A DNA stretch of 11,683 nt from JANQLC01 sp036881805 (GCA_036881805.1 JBAJNK010000052.1:1-11683), one strand, 5' to 3'; counted from the stretch's first letter, positions 1-7,687 are shown. Translations and numbers: made by a program. Notes: a model not told the origin generated them from the sequence alone.

Positions 1-132
1 AAAAAGCCCCGCTTTGCAAACCGCCGTACAGGGCAGAGACAAAAAAACAAAGCCAAACCTTAGGTCGACCCATTATGGACAAACACCAAAAAACGAAATC
101 CCTTTTCAAACCACCACACAGGGACAAAAGGG
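1..132. repeat. Imperfect duplicated intergenic element with inverted repeat
   Basis: This non-coding stretch holds two related 17-base segments, 17-33 (CAAACCGCCGTACAGGG) and 107-123 (CAAACCACCACACAGGG), which start 90 bases apart and differ at three positions. The second lies in the loop of a perfect 7-base inverted repeat, CCCTTTT at 100-106 and AAAAGGG at 126-132. An AAAAAGCC..CGCTTT block occurs just left of the first segment (1-15) and again just right of the second (133-148). Read on the minus strand, 15 to 1 forms a small AAAGC/GCTTT hairpin running into T residues, so it may be a terminator cut by the window edge. No reading frame of note is present. The element could be a dispersed intergenic repeat or a degenerate double terminator. 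Confidence 0.45.
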
Positions 133-154
133 AAAAAGCCTCCGCTTTCAGGCT
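133..154 (-). terminator. Rho-independent terminator after trpG/pabA
   Basis: On the minus strand, about 35 bases past the stop codon of the glutamine amidotransferase gene, AGCCT (154-150) pairs with AGGCT (141-137) around an 8-base loop and is followed by a run of T residues. An alternative fold pairs AAAGC with GCTTT within the same bases. Position and orientation suit termination of the minus-strand run. The stem is only 5 base pairs, so this is a moderate call. Confidence 0.5.
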
Positions 155-189
155 CGATTATGCGGTAAGAATCAGCTGGGCTGTCTCGG

Positions 190-759
190 CTAAACCCGCA
201 ACCAGTTTTTGATGATCTGATCTCCTTTGGGGGTCAGAATGGATTCGGGGTGAAATTGTACGCCCCGCACATCGTATTCTCTGTGGCGCAGGGCCATAAT
301 TTCGCCTGCTTCGCTTTCCGCTGTGATTTGTAAGGCCTGGGGAAGTCCATCTCTCACTACCACCCAGGAATGATAGCGAGCGGTTTCGATGGTTTCGGGC
401 AGGCCTTGAAACAGGGGTTCTTCCCTGTCGGTGATGCGGGTGGGGGTGGCCAGGCCGTGAAACATGTGCTGCGCGCGCACCAACCGGCCGCCGAATACCG
501 CTGCAATGGCTTGCTGTCCCAAACAGATGCCCAAAATGCTTTTGGAGCCGGCATAAGTCTCGATCAACGGCTTTAAAATGCAAGCCTCATCCGGTATACC
601 GGGTCCAGGAGAGAGCAAGACCTTATCGTATTTTTTAACCCCGGCTAACGAAATTTCGTCGTTGCGATAGACGGCTACCGAGTGAGTCGTTTGCTTTTTG
701 ATCGCATGAACCAAATTGTAGGTAAAGGAATCGTAATTGTCTAAGACTAAAATGTCCAT
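190..759 (-). CDS. Anthranilate / aminodeoxychorismate synthase glutamine amidotransferase subunit (TrpG/PabA)
   Basis: This is a class I glutamine amidotransferase of 189 residues. It releases ammonia from glutamine for a chorismate-using partner (TrpE for tryptophan, PabB for folate). Family marks are the N-terminal LVLDNYDSFTYNL, the oxyanion-loop segment LLSPGPGIPDE, the nucleophile elbow GICLGQQ (Cys79) and VQFHPES (His170, Glu172), which complete the Cys-His-Glu triad. The usual His after CLG is Gln here (GQQ for GHQ). I chose the ATG at 759 because homologues begin right at this beta strand. A GTG at 780 would add seven residues. No trpE, pabB or other tryptophan gene lies in the window, so trpG cannot be told from pabA, and one protein may serve both pathways. 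It is the last gene of the minus-strand run, 85 bases after lptB and followed by a terminator. Confidence 0.9.
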   Translation of the reverse strand: MDILVLDNYDSFTYNLVHAIKKQTTHSVAVYRNDEISLAGVKKYDKVLLSPGPGIPDEACILKPLIETYAGSKSILGICLGQQAIAAVFGGRLVRAQHMFHGLATPTRITDREEPLFQGLPETIETARYHSWVVVRDGLPQALQITAESEAGEIMALRHREYDVRGVQFHPESILTPKGDQIIKNWLRV

Positions 760-812
760 GCGTTTTGGGTAGTTCTCCACTGCTATATGGCTTGAATCCG
801 CTGCCTGTTAAT

Positions 813-824
813 CGATTCGAATCG
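813..824. repeat. 12-base perfect palindrome between lptB and trpG/pabA
   Basis: CGATTCGAATCG is a perfect palindrome in the 85-base gap upstream of the amidotransferase start. It could be an operator half-site pair or chance. There is no loop and no T-run, so it is not a terminator. Confidence 0.25.
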
Positions 825-844
825 GCTTGGATGGTGGACGGGTT

Positions 845-1576
845 TCACTTCTTTTCTTTTAGTACGAAATTTTGCCCCAAATACACGCGTCTGACTATTT
901 CATCTTCAGCCAATTCTTTCGGCTTGCCGTGCCTGAGTATCTTGCCCTCAAACATCAGATAGGTGTGATCGGTAATGGCCAGGGTTTCCTGTACGTTGTG
1001 GTCGGTGATCAGGATGCCGATATTCCGTTTCTTTAACGAGCTCACGATCTTTTGAATGTCCTCTACAGCGATGGGATCGACGCCTGCAAAGGGTTCGTCC
1101 AACAGGATAAACTTGGGGTCTACAGCCAGTGCACGAGCGATTTCAGTTCGGCGCCTTTCCCCACCGGAGAGCAAGTCACCCCGGTTTTTTCGCACACGGC
1201 CCAGCGAAAACTCTTCGATGAGCGCTTCCATTCTCAGGCGTTGTGCGCTTTTGGACTGCTTGGTAAACTGCAGCACAGTGAGTATGTTGTCCGCTACGCT
1301 TAATTTTCGGAATACCGAAGCCTCCTGTGTCAAATAGCCAATGCCTCGCTCAGCTCGCTGGTACATGGGGAGCTTGGTAATGTTTTGATCCGCTAGGAAG
1401 ACGTCTCCTGAAGCGGGTTTGATCAAGCCTACCACCATATAAAATGTGGTGGTTTTTCCAGCACCATTCGGACCCAAAAGGCCGACTATTTCGCCTTGAT
1501 TTAAAGTTAAAGAAACATTGTTGACCACTTTTCTGCCACGGTAACTCTTCACTAGATTTTCTGCTCGTAGCCTCAT
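845..1576 (-). CDS. lptB: LPS export ABC transporter ATP-binding protein LptB
   Basis: This cytoplasmic ATPase of the Lpt machine powers extraction of lipopolysaccharide from the inner membrane through LptF/LptG and onto the LptC-A-D bridge. The protein has 243 residues, the usual LptB length. It shows Walker A GPNGAGKT (35-42), the Q-loop in GYLTQEASVFRKLSV (Gln84, a stretch characteristic of LptB), signature LSGGERRR (136-143), Walker B FILLDEPFAGVDP (156-168, catalytic Glu161) and the H-loop His193. The ATG at 1576 gives the standard MRLRAENLVKSY start, and no Shine-Dalgarno sequence precedes it. It lies 132 bases downstream of tatC on the same strand. A matching LptF/G permease is encoded in the other half of the window (6506-7597), and the first Kdo-pathway enzyme lies two genes upstream. 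Confidence 0.96.
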   Translation of the reverse strand: MRLRAENLVKSYRGRKVVNNVSLTLNQGEIVGLLGPNGAGKTTTFYMVVGLIKPASGDVFLADQNITKLPMYQRAERGIGYLTQEASVFRKLSVADNILTVLQFTKQSKSAQRLRMEALIEEFSLGRVRKNRGDLLSGGERRRTEIARALAVDPKFILLDEPFAGVDPIAVEDIQKIVSSLKKRNIGILITDHNVQETLAITDHTYLMFEGKILRHGKPKELAEDEIVRRVYLGQNFVLKEKK

Positions 1577-1708
1577 ATTTTATCGATTTTGGTTTTCCAG
1601 GGTGTTTTTCCAGTTGGATGGGTGTCTGATTCGACCCTGTGTGGGCGCAACGCTTTTTTCTCGGTCGACACAATTCATCTTGGTAGGCCAATCGTTTCAT
1701 ATATTACT

Positions 1709-2536
1709 CTACCGCTGTTCGGTTTGCATGCGCAGCTGTGGCATTTTTTTGGAAACGATTGCCGATATAAAGATACTCAGCTCATATAAAAGCAAAACGG
1801 GCAAGGTTACCAACACCAAGCTGGAAATGTCTGGCGGCGTGATGATGGCAGCGATAATCATGATTACGACGAGGGCATGGCGTCGGTATTTTTTTAAAAA
1901 GGCAGGCGTGATAAGTCCTATCTTAGTCAGGATGAGAACGATTGTGGGAAGCTGAAAGACCAGTCCAGAAGCCAAAACAGCGGTCGATACCGTGGAGACG
2001 TAGGAGCTCAGGTCGATTTTATTGGTGATTTCACGGCTGACCCGATAATTGGCTAAGAAATTAATGCTCAGGGGTGCGATTAAAAAATAACCGAAGAGCA
2101 CCCCGCTTAGAAAGAGGAAAGCGCTGGCTCGCATGCCCCATACGCTGTATCGAGTCTCTTTTTGGGTTAAGCCGGGCTTGACAAATCGCCAGAGTTCCCA
2201 GACCAGGTATGGGAATCCCACGATAATGCCTGCGATTATCGATGCCCAAATGTGGCTTGAAAACTGCCCGGCCAGCGTCCGGCTTTGAATGCTAAAGGGC
2301 AACTGATCGATACAGGTATCCGCCCCCAAACCCAACCACTTGGAAATCTTGCACAGCACGCGGTAGGTGATGAAATCCGGGTGTTTGGGACCGAATAAAA
2401 GGGTGTCGAACAACAGGCCTTTCATGAAAAACGCTGCGATAGCAGCTAGGAGGATAAACAGCAGGGAGCGGATGATATGCCACCGCAGTTCTTCCAAATG
2501 TCCGAGAAAGGACATTTGTTTTTGCGTTTTCTCCAT
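1709..2536 (-). CDS. tatC: Sec-independent protein translocase TatC
   Basis: This is the core subunit of the twin-arginine translocase, the inner-membrane receptor for signal peptides of folded exported proteins. The protein has 275 residues with about six hydrophobic segments. Marks are the cytoplasmic N-terminal FLGHLEELR (10-18), the loop after helix 2 with FPYLVWELWRFVKPGL (108-123), and TPPD (233-236) before the last helices. The first periplasmic loop (about 45-95) is long and holds two cysteines, Cys62 and Cys75. I recall a similar loop in other Bacteroidota TatC proteins. The ATG at 2536 overlaps the stop of kpsF by one base (TAATG), so the two genes are probably translationally coupled. 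No tatA or tatB gene is in the window, so the partner subunit must be encoded elsewhere. Confidence 0.95.
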   Translation of the reverse strand: MEKTQKQMSFLGHLEELRWHIIRSLLFILLAAIAAFFMKGLLFDTLLFGPKHPDFITYRVLCKISKWLGLGADTCIDQLPFSIQSRTLAGQFSSHIWASIIAGIIVGFPYLVWELWRFVKPGLTQKETRYSVWGMRASAFLFLSGVLFGYFLIAPLSINFLANYRVSREITNKIDLSSYVSTVSTAVLASGLVFQLPTIVLILTKIGLITPAFLKKYRRHALVVIMIIAAIITPPDISSLVLVTLPVLLLYELSIFISAIVSKKMPQLRMQTEQR

Positions 2537-3498
2537 TACACAATGCCTTCTCTCAGTAAGTCGTGAATGTCTATCACGCCGTAATATTTTGAATCCCGGG
2601 TGACGAGCAATTGGCCGATTTCAAATTTTTCCAATAGCGCCATCGCCTGGTAAGCCAAAGCGTCATGTGGGATAACTTTGGGCTGGGTCGTCATGATTTC
2701 CCGTGCCCTTAGGGTTTGTAAATCCAAGTCTTTTGAGAGCATCCGGCGCAGATCTCCGTCCGTAATGATACCGGTGATTTCATCTCCTTCTACAACAGCA
2801 GTCACGCCAAAACGACTTTTTGAAATGGAAAGAATGACCGCTTTGAGATTGGACTCCATACCCACAGCTGGTTTTTGGCTGGGGTCTACCATATCTGCTG
2901 CGCGTAGGTAGAGTCGCTTGCCCAGTGATCCACCCGGGTGGTATCTGGCAAAGTCGCCATCGGTAAATCGGCGTACTTTCATCAGGCATACGGCTAGCGC
3001 ATCGCCCATTACCAATTGGGCAGTAGTACTGCTGGTGGGCGCCAGGTTGTTTGGACAGGCTTCTCTTTCAACAGTCGTATGTAACACGTAATCGACGTGT
3101 TGGGCTAGGTATGAATGGCGGTTACCGGTCAAGGCGACGGTTTTATTTTTCATGTTTTTCACCAATGGCAACAAGGCTTTTAACTCTGTTGTGTTACCGC
3201 TTTTGGATAGCATGACGACGGTGTCGCCGGGCTGGATGATACCCAAATCACCGTGGGTGGCTTCTGCGGCATGCATAAAACCCGAAGGCGTCCCAGTCGA
3301 GTTTAGCGTAGCCACAATTTTTTGTGCGATGTGTGCGCTCTTTCCAATGCCGCTGATAATGACCCTTCCCCTGGAGTTTGCGATGAGTTGTACCACTTTG
3401 GCAAAGTCTTTGCTGAGGTACCTCACTAGTTGTTTAACCGCCTCTGACTCGGAATAGATGACATGTTGGGCGGTTTGAATGATGTCGGCTGGATTCAA
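2536..3498 (-). CDS. kdsD: Arabinose-5-phosphate isomerase, KpsF/GutQ/KdsD family
   Basis: The enzyme interconverts D-ribulose 5-phosphate and D-arabinose 5-phosphate, the first step to Kdo of the LPS inner core. The 320 residues hold an N-terminal SIS sugar-isomerase domain (about 35-190) and two CBS domains (about 200-258 and 265-318). SIS marks are SGIGKSA (49-55), MHAAEATHGDLG (75-86), SKSGNT (98-103) and YHPGGSLGKRL (186-196). The start is TTG at 3498. An in-frame TAA lies two codons upstream and the first internal ATG (Met75) would remove half the SIS domain, so TTG is the only reasonable choice. The gene is divergent from recQ across 89 bases and overlaps tatC by one base. The family also includes KpsF and GutQ, so kdsD is assigned by function and context. 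Confidence 0.93.
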   Translation of the reverse strand: MNPADIIQTAQHVIYSESEAVKQLVRYLSKDFAKVVQLIANSRGRVIISGIGKSAHIAQKIVATLNSTGTPSGFMHAAEATHGDLGIIQPGDTVVMLSKSGNTTELKALLPLVKNMKNKTVALTGNRHSYLAQHVDYVLHTTVEREACPNNLAPTSSTTAQLVMGDALAVCLMKVRRFTDGDFARYHPGGSLGKRLYLRAADMVDPSQKPAVGMESNLKAVILSISKSRFGVTAVVEGDEITGIITDGDLRRMLSKDLDLQTLRAREIMTTQPKVIPHDALAYQAMALLEKFEIGQLLVTRDSKYYGVIDIHDLLREGIV

Positions 3499-3544
3499 AT
3501 TTTAAAAAAATTACTTTTTTATGCGATTTATGCTTGCAAATTCG

Positions 3545-3552
3545 TACCTTTC
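3545..3552 (+). promoter_or_regulatory. Candidate -7 box for recQ
   Basis: TACCTTTC matches TAnnTTTG except at the last base and lies 35 bases before the recQ ATG. The 9-mer CGTACCTTT that contains it recurs at 6444-6452 ahead of the LptF/G permease gene. No clear -33 TTG is seen. Confidence 0.25.
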
Positions 3553-3561
3553 CTATGGGTA

Positions 3562-3569
3562 CAAATGTA
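3562..3569 (-). promoter_or_regulatory. Candidate -7 box for the kpsF-tatC-lptB-trpG run
   Basis: On the minus strand 3569-3562 reads TACATTTG, an exact match to the Bacteroidota TAnnTTTG element, 63 bases upstream of the TTG start of the isomerase gene. I find no TTG box at the expected spacing of about 20 bases. The call therefore rests on the -7 box and its position in a divergent intergenic region. Confidence 0.35.
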
Positions 3570-3587
3570 TTAAAATGCGGATGAATA

Positions 3588-5795
3588 ATGGATGTAGCAA
3601 GTGGTGAAATCGATCGTGCATTAAAGCGTTATTTCGGTTTTGACCGGTTTAAAGGGGATCAGAAAAAAATAATTCAATCTCTGTTATCGGGTACGGATAC
3701 CTTTGTCATCATGCCGACGGGTGGCGGAAAATCGCTCTGTTATCAATTACCTGCAGTGTTGAGTAAGCGCACGGCAATCGTCGTATCGCCCTTAATCGCC
3801 TTGATGAAAAATCAGGTCGACGCCATACGGGGGATTTCCGAATCCGACGCGGTCGCACATGTATTGAACTCCTCTTTGAGTCGCGTACAGGTAAAAAAGG
3901 TCAAGAGCGATGTGCTAAAAGGCCGGACCAAACTGCTCTACGTCGCACCGGAATCCTTGACCAAAGTGGAGTACACCGATTTTTTACGCAGTGCATCGAT
4001 CTCTTTTTTCGCCATTGATGAGGCCCACTGCATTTCGGAATGGGGACACGATTTTCGTCCGGATTACCGCAATTTACGCGCTATATTTTTGCGGATCGAC
4101 AAGCGGCCGATCATCGCATTGACCGCTACGGCAACACCCAAAGTGCAGGAAGACATTCAGAAGAATTTGGGCATGGTCAATGCCGCGGTTTTTAAGGACT
4201 CTTTCAACCGACCCAATCTATTTTACGAAGTTCGTCCTAAGGTTAGTGTGGATCAAGCGAAGCGAGAAATAATACGCTTCATCAAAGCGCGTCCGGGAAA
4301 GTCGGGGATCGTTTATTGCCTGAGCCGAAAATCGGTAGAACAAGTGGCAGAAAGCCTACAGATAAACGGCATCAAAGCCTTGGCCTATCACGCGGGTATA
4401 GCCACCAAGACCCGTGCTGTCATACAAGATGACTTTTTGATGGAATCGGCCGACGTGATCGTGGCGACGATCGCTTTTGGTATGGGAATCGATAAACCCA
4501 ATGTGCGCTTTGTCATTCATTACAATATGCCCAAGAGTTTGGAGAGTTATTACCAGGAGACCGGTCGAGCCGGGCGTGATGGTGCACAGGGGCATTGTCT
4601 GGCCTTTTACGATTACAGAGATATCGAAAAGTTGGAAAAGCTCATGATGAGTAAGCCTGTCGCTGAGCAAGAGATCGGACATTTGCTGCTGCAGGAAGTG
4701 GTGGCTTACGCTGAAACGGCTATTTCCCGGCGAAAATTCTTATTGAATTACTTCGGAGAAGATTTCGATGATAAAAACGGACCGGGTGCGCAGCTCGATG
4801 ACAATGTGCAAAACCCGAAAAAATTATTTGAGGCGAGCGCGGAGATCAGGCAGCTCTTGCAAGCCATTGAAACGACTAGAGCGGTCTATAAAGCCCGTGA
4901 TTTGGTCAAGGTATTGGTCGGCCGGGAAAACGCGCTTATCAAGTCGCGCAAAACCATAGACACAGCGGTATTTGGCAGTGGAAATGCACGGGGTGAGCGG
5001 TTTTGGATGGCGGTGGTGCGCTGTGCTTTGATACAAAAATTGATACAGAAGGAAATTGAAACTTACGGGGTTTTGAAGCTGACCGAATCCGGTAAAGCGT
5101 TTATCAAAAAGCCACATGCGGTAAAAATGGCTGAAGACCATGACTACGATAGCCTGACGGAAAAAACGCAACCCTTAGATAGCCAACGAGATGTGGACCT
5201 CGTCGTCGATGAGGTGCTGTTGAAAAACCTGAAGACCCTAAGGCGGGAAACAGCGCGAGAACACCAAGTGCCACCTTTCGTCGTCCTTTCGGATGCTTCT
5301 TTGGTGGAGATGACCTGGCAATACCCGGTCAATCTGACGGAATTGACTCGCATTGGCGGCATAGGTGAAGGAAAAGCAAAGAAATACGGCCAGCCCTTTG
5401 TTTCGTATATCGCGAAATATGTAACCGAAAATGACATTTATCGCTCGCATGATATAGTCGTTAGAAGTGTGGGCGTCAAATCGGCCTTAAAACTCTATGT
5501 GATTCGGAGTGTAGATCGAAAATTGCCTTTGGATGACATCGCCAATGCCAAGGGTTTAAGTATGGAGGATTTGGTAACCGAGATGGAAAGCATCGTTCAT
5601 TCCGGAACCAAATTGGATATCGGCTATCATATAAATGATGTATTAGACCCAGAACAGCAGGCGGAGATCTACGATTATTTCAGGGGAGCTGAAACCGATA
5701 AAATCAGCGATGCATACAAGGCCTTTGACGGCGATTACGACGGTGAAGAGCTCCACTTGATGCGCATTAAATTTATGAGTGAGATGGCGAATTGA
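3588..5795 (+). CDS. recQ: ATP-dependent DNA helicase RecQ
   Basis: This is a superfamily 2 helicase with 3'-5' polarity that acts in recombination and replication-fork repair. The 735 residues show motif 0 FGFDRFKGDQ (16-25), Walker A TGGGKS (44-49), DEAHCISEWGHDFRPDY (144-160, DEAH box and the RecQ aromatic loop), LTATAT (178-183) and the arginine-finger motif QETGRAGRDG (323-332). A winged-helix region follows, then an HRDC domain (about 533-615) and a further C-terminal module (about 620-735) seen in Bacteroidota RecQ. The zinc site is degenerate. The segment after SRRKFLLNYFGE (380-391) has no cysteines where E. coli RecQ has a CxxC-type cluster, and the first ligand position is Ser380. 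The start ATG fits homologues directly. A terminator candidate follows 58 bases downstream. Confidence 0.96.
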   Translation: MDVASGEIDRALKRYFGFDRFKGDQKKIIQSLLSGTDTFVIMPTGGGKSLCYQLPAVLSKRTAIVVSPLIALMKNQVDAIRGISESDAVAHVLNSSLSRVQVKKVKSDVLKGRTKLLYVAPESLTKVEYTDFLRSASISFFAIDEAHCISEWGHDFRPDYRNLRAIFLRIDKRPIIALTATATPKVQEDIQKNLGMVNAAVFKDSFNRPNLFYEVRPKVSVDQAKREIIRFIKARPGKSGIVYCLSRKSVEQVAESLQINGIKALAYHAGIATKTRAVIQDDFLMESADVIVATIAFGMGIDKPNVRFVIHYNMPKSLESYYQETGRAGRDGAQGHCLAFYDYRDIEKLEKLMMSKPVAEQEIGHLLLQEVVAYAETAISRRKFLLNYFGEDFDDKNGPGAQLDDNVQNPKKLFEASAEIRQLLQAIETTRAVYKARDLVKVLVGRENALIKSRKTIDTAVFGSGNARGERFWMAVVRCALIQKLIQKEIETYGVLKLTESGKAFIKKPHAVKMAEDHDYDSLTEKTQPLDSQRDVDLVVDEVLLKNLKTLRRETAREHQVPPFVVLSDASLVEMTWQYPVNLTELTRIGGIGEGKAKKYGQPFVSYIAKYVTENDIYRSHDIVVRSVGVKSALKLYVIRSVDRKLPLDDIANAKGLSMEDLVTEMESIVHSGTKLDIGYHINDVLDPEQQAEIYDYFRGAETDKISDAYKAFDGDYDGEELHLMRIKFMSEMAN

Positions 5796-5853
5796 AATAG
5801 GGGTTTACAACATGTACTACGCGTTTTACCGTATTGGTTTTAACTACTGCCCC

Positions 5854-5875
5854 AGGGTCATAAACACCCTTTTTT
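5854..5875 (+). terminator. Rho-independent terminator after recQ
   Basis: AGGGT (5854-5858) pairs with ACCCT (5866-5870) around CATAAAC and runs into six T residues (5870-5875), 58 bases after the recQ stop. The stem is short, but stem, loop and T-run are in the right order on the plus strand. The rest of the 5796-6036 gap shows no convincing gene. Confidence 0.5.
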
Positions 5876-6036
5876 GAAAATATGTATCCACTTGCTGGAG
5901 AGCATCGATGTTTACCAAACCCCTTAGCTGATCTACCCGCTTTTCAATCTAGGCCGATTGGTCTTTGCTCGTTCAATTTTAATATTTTGTAGGTCTCGTA
6001 AATCGCAAATTGAGATTTTTCACGGTCGTTCTACTT

Positions 6037-6390
6037 TCATTTGCCAGAGAGCAGTTTCACAGCGACCAAAAGCAGGATGCCGCCAAATATTTTTCGCAGT
6101 ATTTTTGGGTCGGTACCCAAGGCAATTTTAGAGCCCAAGAAACTGCCCACCACAAAAGCGAGGGCTATGACCAGGGCGTAACGCCAGTTGATCTGTCCAG
6201 CCTGGTAGTAATTGTAGGCGGCCATGATGCCGATGGGAAGCAATAGGGTTGCAGTACTGGTCCCTTGGGCTTCGTACTGCGAAAAGCCGGCCCAAACGAG
6301 CATGGGCACGGTGATTAAACCGCCGCCCAATCCGGTCAAACCGCTCGTAATGCCCGCCGCTATTCCGATGAGAATCAAGTAAAGTGTCAT
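6037..6390 (-). CDS. Short TSUP-family (TauE/SafE-like) membrane protein
   Basis: This is an integral membrane protein of the TSUP family, whose members are proposed to move sulfite, sulfonates or other organic anions. Only 117 residues are present, about half the usual 240-270, with one family repeat. Visible marks are the glycine-rich ITSGLTGLGGGLITVPML stretch in the first helix region, QGTSTATLLLP and the C-terminal KIFGGILLLVAVKLL helix. It ends cleanly with no frameshift, so it looks like a genuine one-repeat form that would have to dimerise. I recall such half-size proteins from other Bacteroidota. I chose the ATG at 6390 because homologues start directly at the first helix. An ATG at 6417 would add nine hydrophilic residues. 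It is transcribed divergently from the LptF/G gene and stands alone. The substrate is unknown. Confidence 0.85.
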   Translation of the reverse strand: MTLYLILIGIAAGITSGLTGLGGGLITVPMLVWAGFSQYEAQGTSTATLLLPIGIMAAYNYYQAGQINWRYALVIALAFVVGSFLGSKIALGTDPKILRKIFGGILLLVAVKLLSGK

Positions 6391-6445
6391 GGGTATCCGT
6401 TCTTTAGTCCGCGGCATAAAGCTACGGCAGATTTTTTACAAAACG

Positions 6446-6453
6446 TACCTTTA
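6446..6453 (+). promoter_or_regulatory. Candidate -7 box for the LptF/G permease gene
   Basis: TACCTTTA matches TAnnTTTG except at the last base, 52 bases before the GTG start. It is embedded in CGTACCTTT, the same 9-mer found upstream of recQ. No -33 TTG is seen at the usual spacing, so this is weak. Confidence 0.22.
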
Positions 6454-6505
6454 CAGTTTTGATCGACAGGGGGTGGGCAGGGGATAAAAAACGCCAACGA
6501 GGTTT

Positions 6506-7597
6506 GTGAGACTGATCGATAGGTATATCATCCGGAAGTTTCTAAGCACATTTTTATTTGTGCTCGTGATGCTGTTGCTGATCACGATCGTTATCAACCT
6601 GTCTGAAAGGCTGGGTAAATTTTTGGAAAACGATTTGAGTTTTGGACAGATAGCTATTTACTACATGCATTTTTCACTTTTTTATGGGAGTTTATTTATG
6701 CCGATGGTACTCTTTATATCCGTGATCTTTTTCACCTCTAAGATGACGGACAACAACGAGGTGATAGCCATATTCTCAGGTGGCATTCGATTTGACCGGT
6801 TCCTGCTACCTTATATGATAAGCGCTTCCATCCTAGCCCTTGCAGCACTTTATTTAAACCACTTCGTATTGCCGGTATCCAATAAGTCTCGCAACCGCTT
6901 TGAGTATGCCTACCTAAATTCTCAAGGCCTTAAAAATAAGCTGATTGAAACCGATGACATCGCTAGAAAAATCAGTAAAAACGAATACGTTTTTTTTGGA
7001 AAATACAACAGCAATCGAAATGTTGGGTATGATTTTATCTATGAGCGATTGGATGGCCATACGCTTGAGGTTAAGATTTCCAGCAGTTCTATCACATATA
7101 GAAAAACAGATACGCTCAAACCCTATAGATTGAAAAATTACAGGCTTCGCATCGTGAAGCCCGGCGGCGACCTGCTGCAATCGGGTTTGGTCATGGATAC
7201 GGCATTCCGTTTTTTACCTTCCGATATATTGGTCAAATCGTATGAAGCCCAAACATTAACCTACCCGAAGCTCAAGCGGTTTATCGCCGATGAACAGGCG
7301 CGGGGATCCGATCGCCTTTACATGCACCAACTCGAAATGTATCGCCGAACGGCTATGCCCATGTCTTCCTATATATTGACGCTTATCGCCGTTGCGCTGA
7401 GTGCTCGAAAAAGACGAGGGGGTATCGGGATTAACCTAGCCGTGGGCTTGTCTCTCGCCTTTGTATACATTTACCTCATGCAGATTTCAGATGCGTTTGT
7501 CGTGGGCGGTATTGTGAGTCCATTTGTGTCTTGCTGGATTCCAAACTTTACTTTTAGCCTCGTTGCGATATATCTGTACTCAAGTGCAAAGCGATGA
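6506..7597 (+). CDS. LptF/LptG-family permease (YjgP/YjgQ)
   Basis: This inner-membrane subunit of the LPS exporter forms, with its partner and LptB, the channel that lifts LPS from the bilayer. The 363 residues follow the family plan. Three N-terminal membrane segments (about 12-31, 56-76 and 100-121) come first, then a periplasmic beta-jellyroll region (about 135-265), then three C-terminal segments (about 284-300, 307-327 and 333-357). The opening MRLIDRYIIRKFL and the coupling-helix stretch FTSKMTDNNEVIAIFSGGI (76-94), which should dock on LptB, are typical. The start codon is GTG, chosen because it gives the standard family N-terminus. LptF and LptG cannot be told apart here, although the short form and neighbours resemble the LptG-type gene of Bacteroidota. 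The second permease, LptC and LptA are not in the window. Confidence 0.92.
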   Translation: MRLIDRYIIRKFLSTFLFVLVMLLLITIVINLSERLGKFLENDLSFGQIAIYYMHFSLFYGSLFMPMVLFISVIFFTSKMTDNNEVIAIFSGGIRFDRFLLPYMISASILALAALYLNHFVLPVSNKSRNRFEYAYLNSQGLKNKLIETDDIARKISKNEYVFFGKYNSNRNVGYDFIYERLDGHTLEVKISSSSITYRKTDTLKPYRLKNYRLRIVKPGGDLLQSGLVMDTAFRFLPSDILVKSYEAQTLTYPKLKRFIADEQARGSDRLYMHQLEMYRRTAMPMSSYILTLIAVALSARKRRGGIGINLAVGLSLAFVYIYLMQISDAFVVGGIVSPFVSCWIPNFTFSLVAIYLYSSAKR

Positions 7598-7687
7598 CCT
7601 TTCCACCGGTTGACTTTTGCAGGGTGCGGGGTTCTTATATGGGATTTTGTCTCTGCGCGCCTTTACCCCTGGCTGCTTCAAAATGCA

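Noticed and set aside
760..780. Seven-residue N-terminal extension of the TrpG/PabA protein from a GTG
   Set aside because: Homologues start at the beta strand reached by the ATG at 759; the extension adds nothing recognisable.
1350..1700. 116-codon minus-strand frame starting in the tatC-lptB gap and entering lptB in another frame
   Set aside because: About two thirds overlaps the strongly supported lptB N-terminus in a wrong frame, and the remaining 40 residues show no recognisable features.
5796..6036. Possible gene remnant on the minus strand of the recQ-TSUP gap
   Set aside because: Only short frames with stops are found, with no recognisable motif; the only supported element is the recQ terminator.
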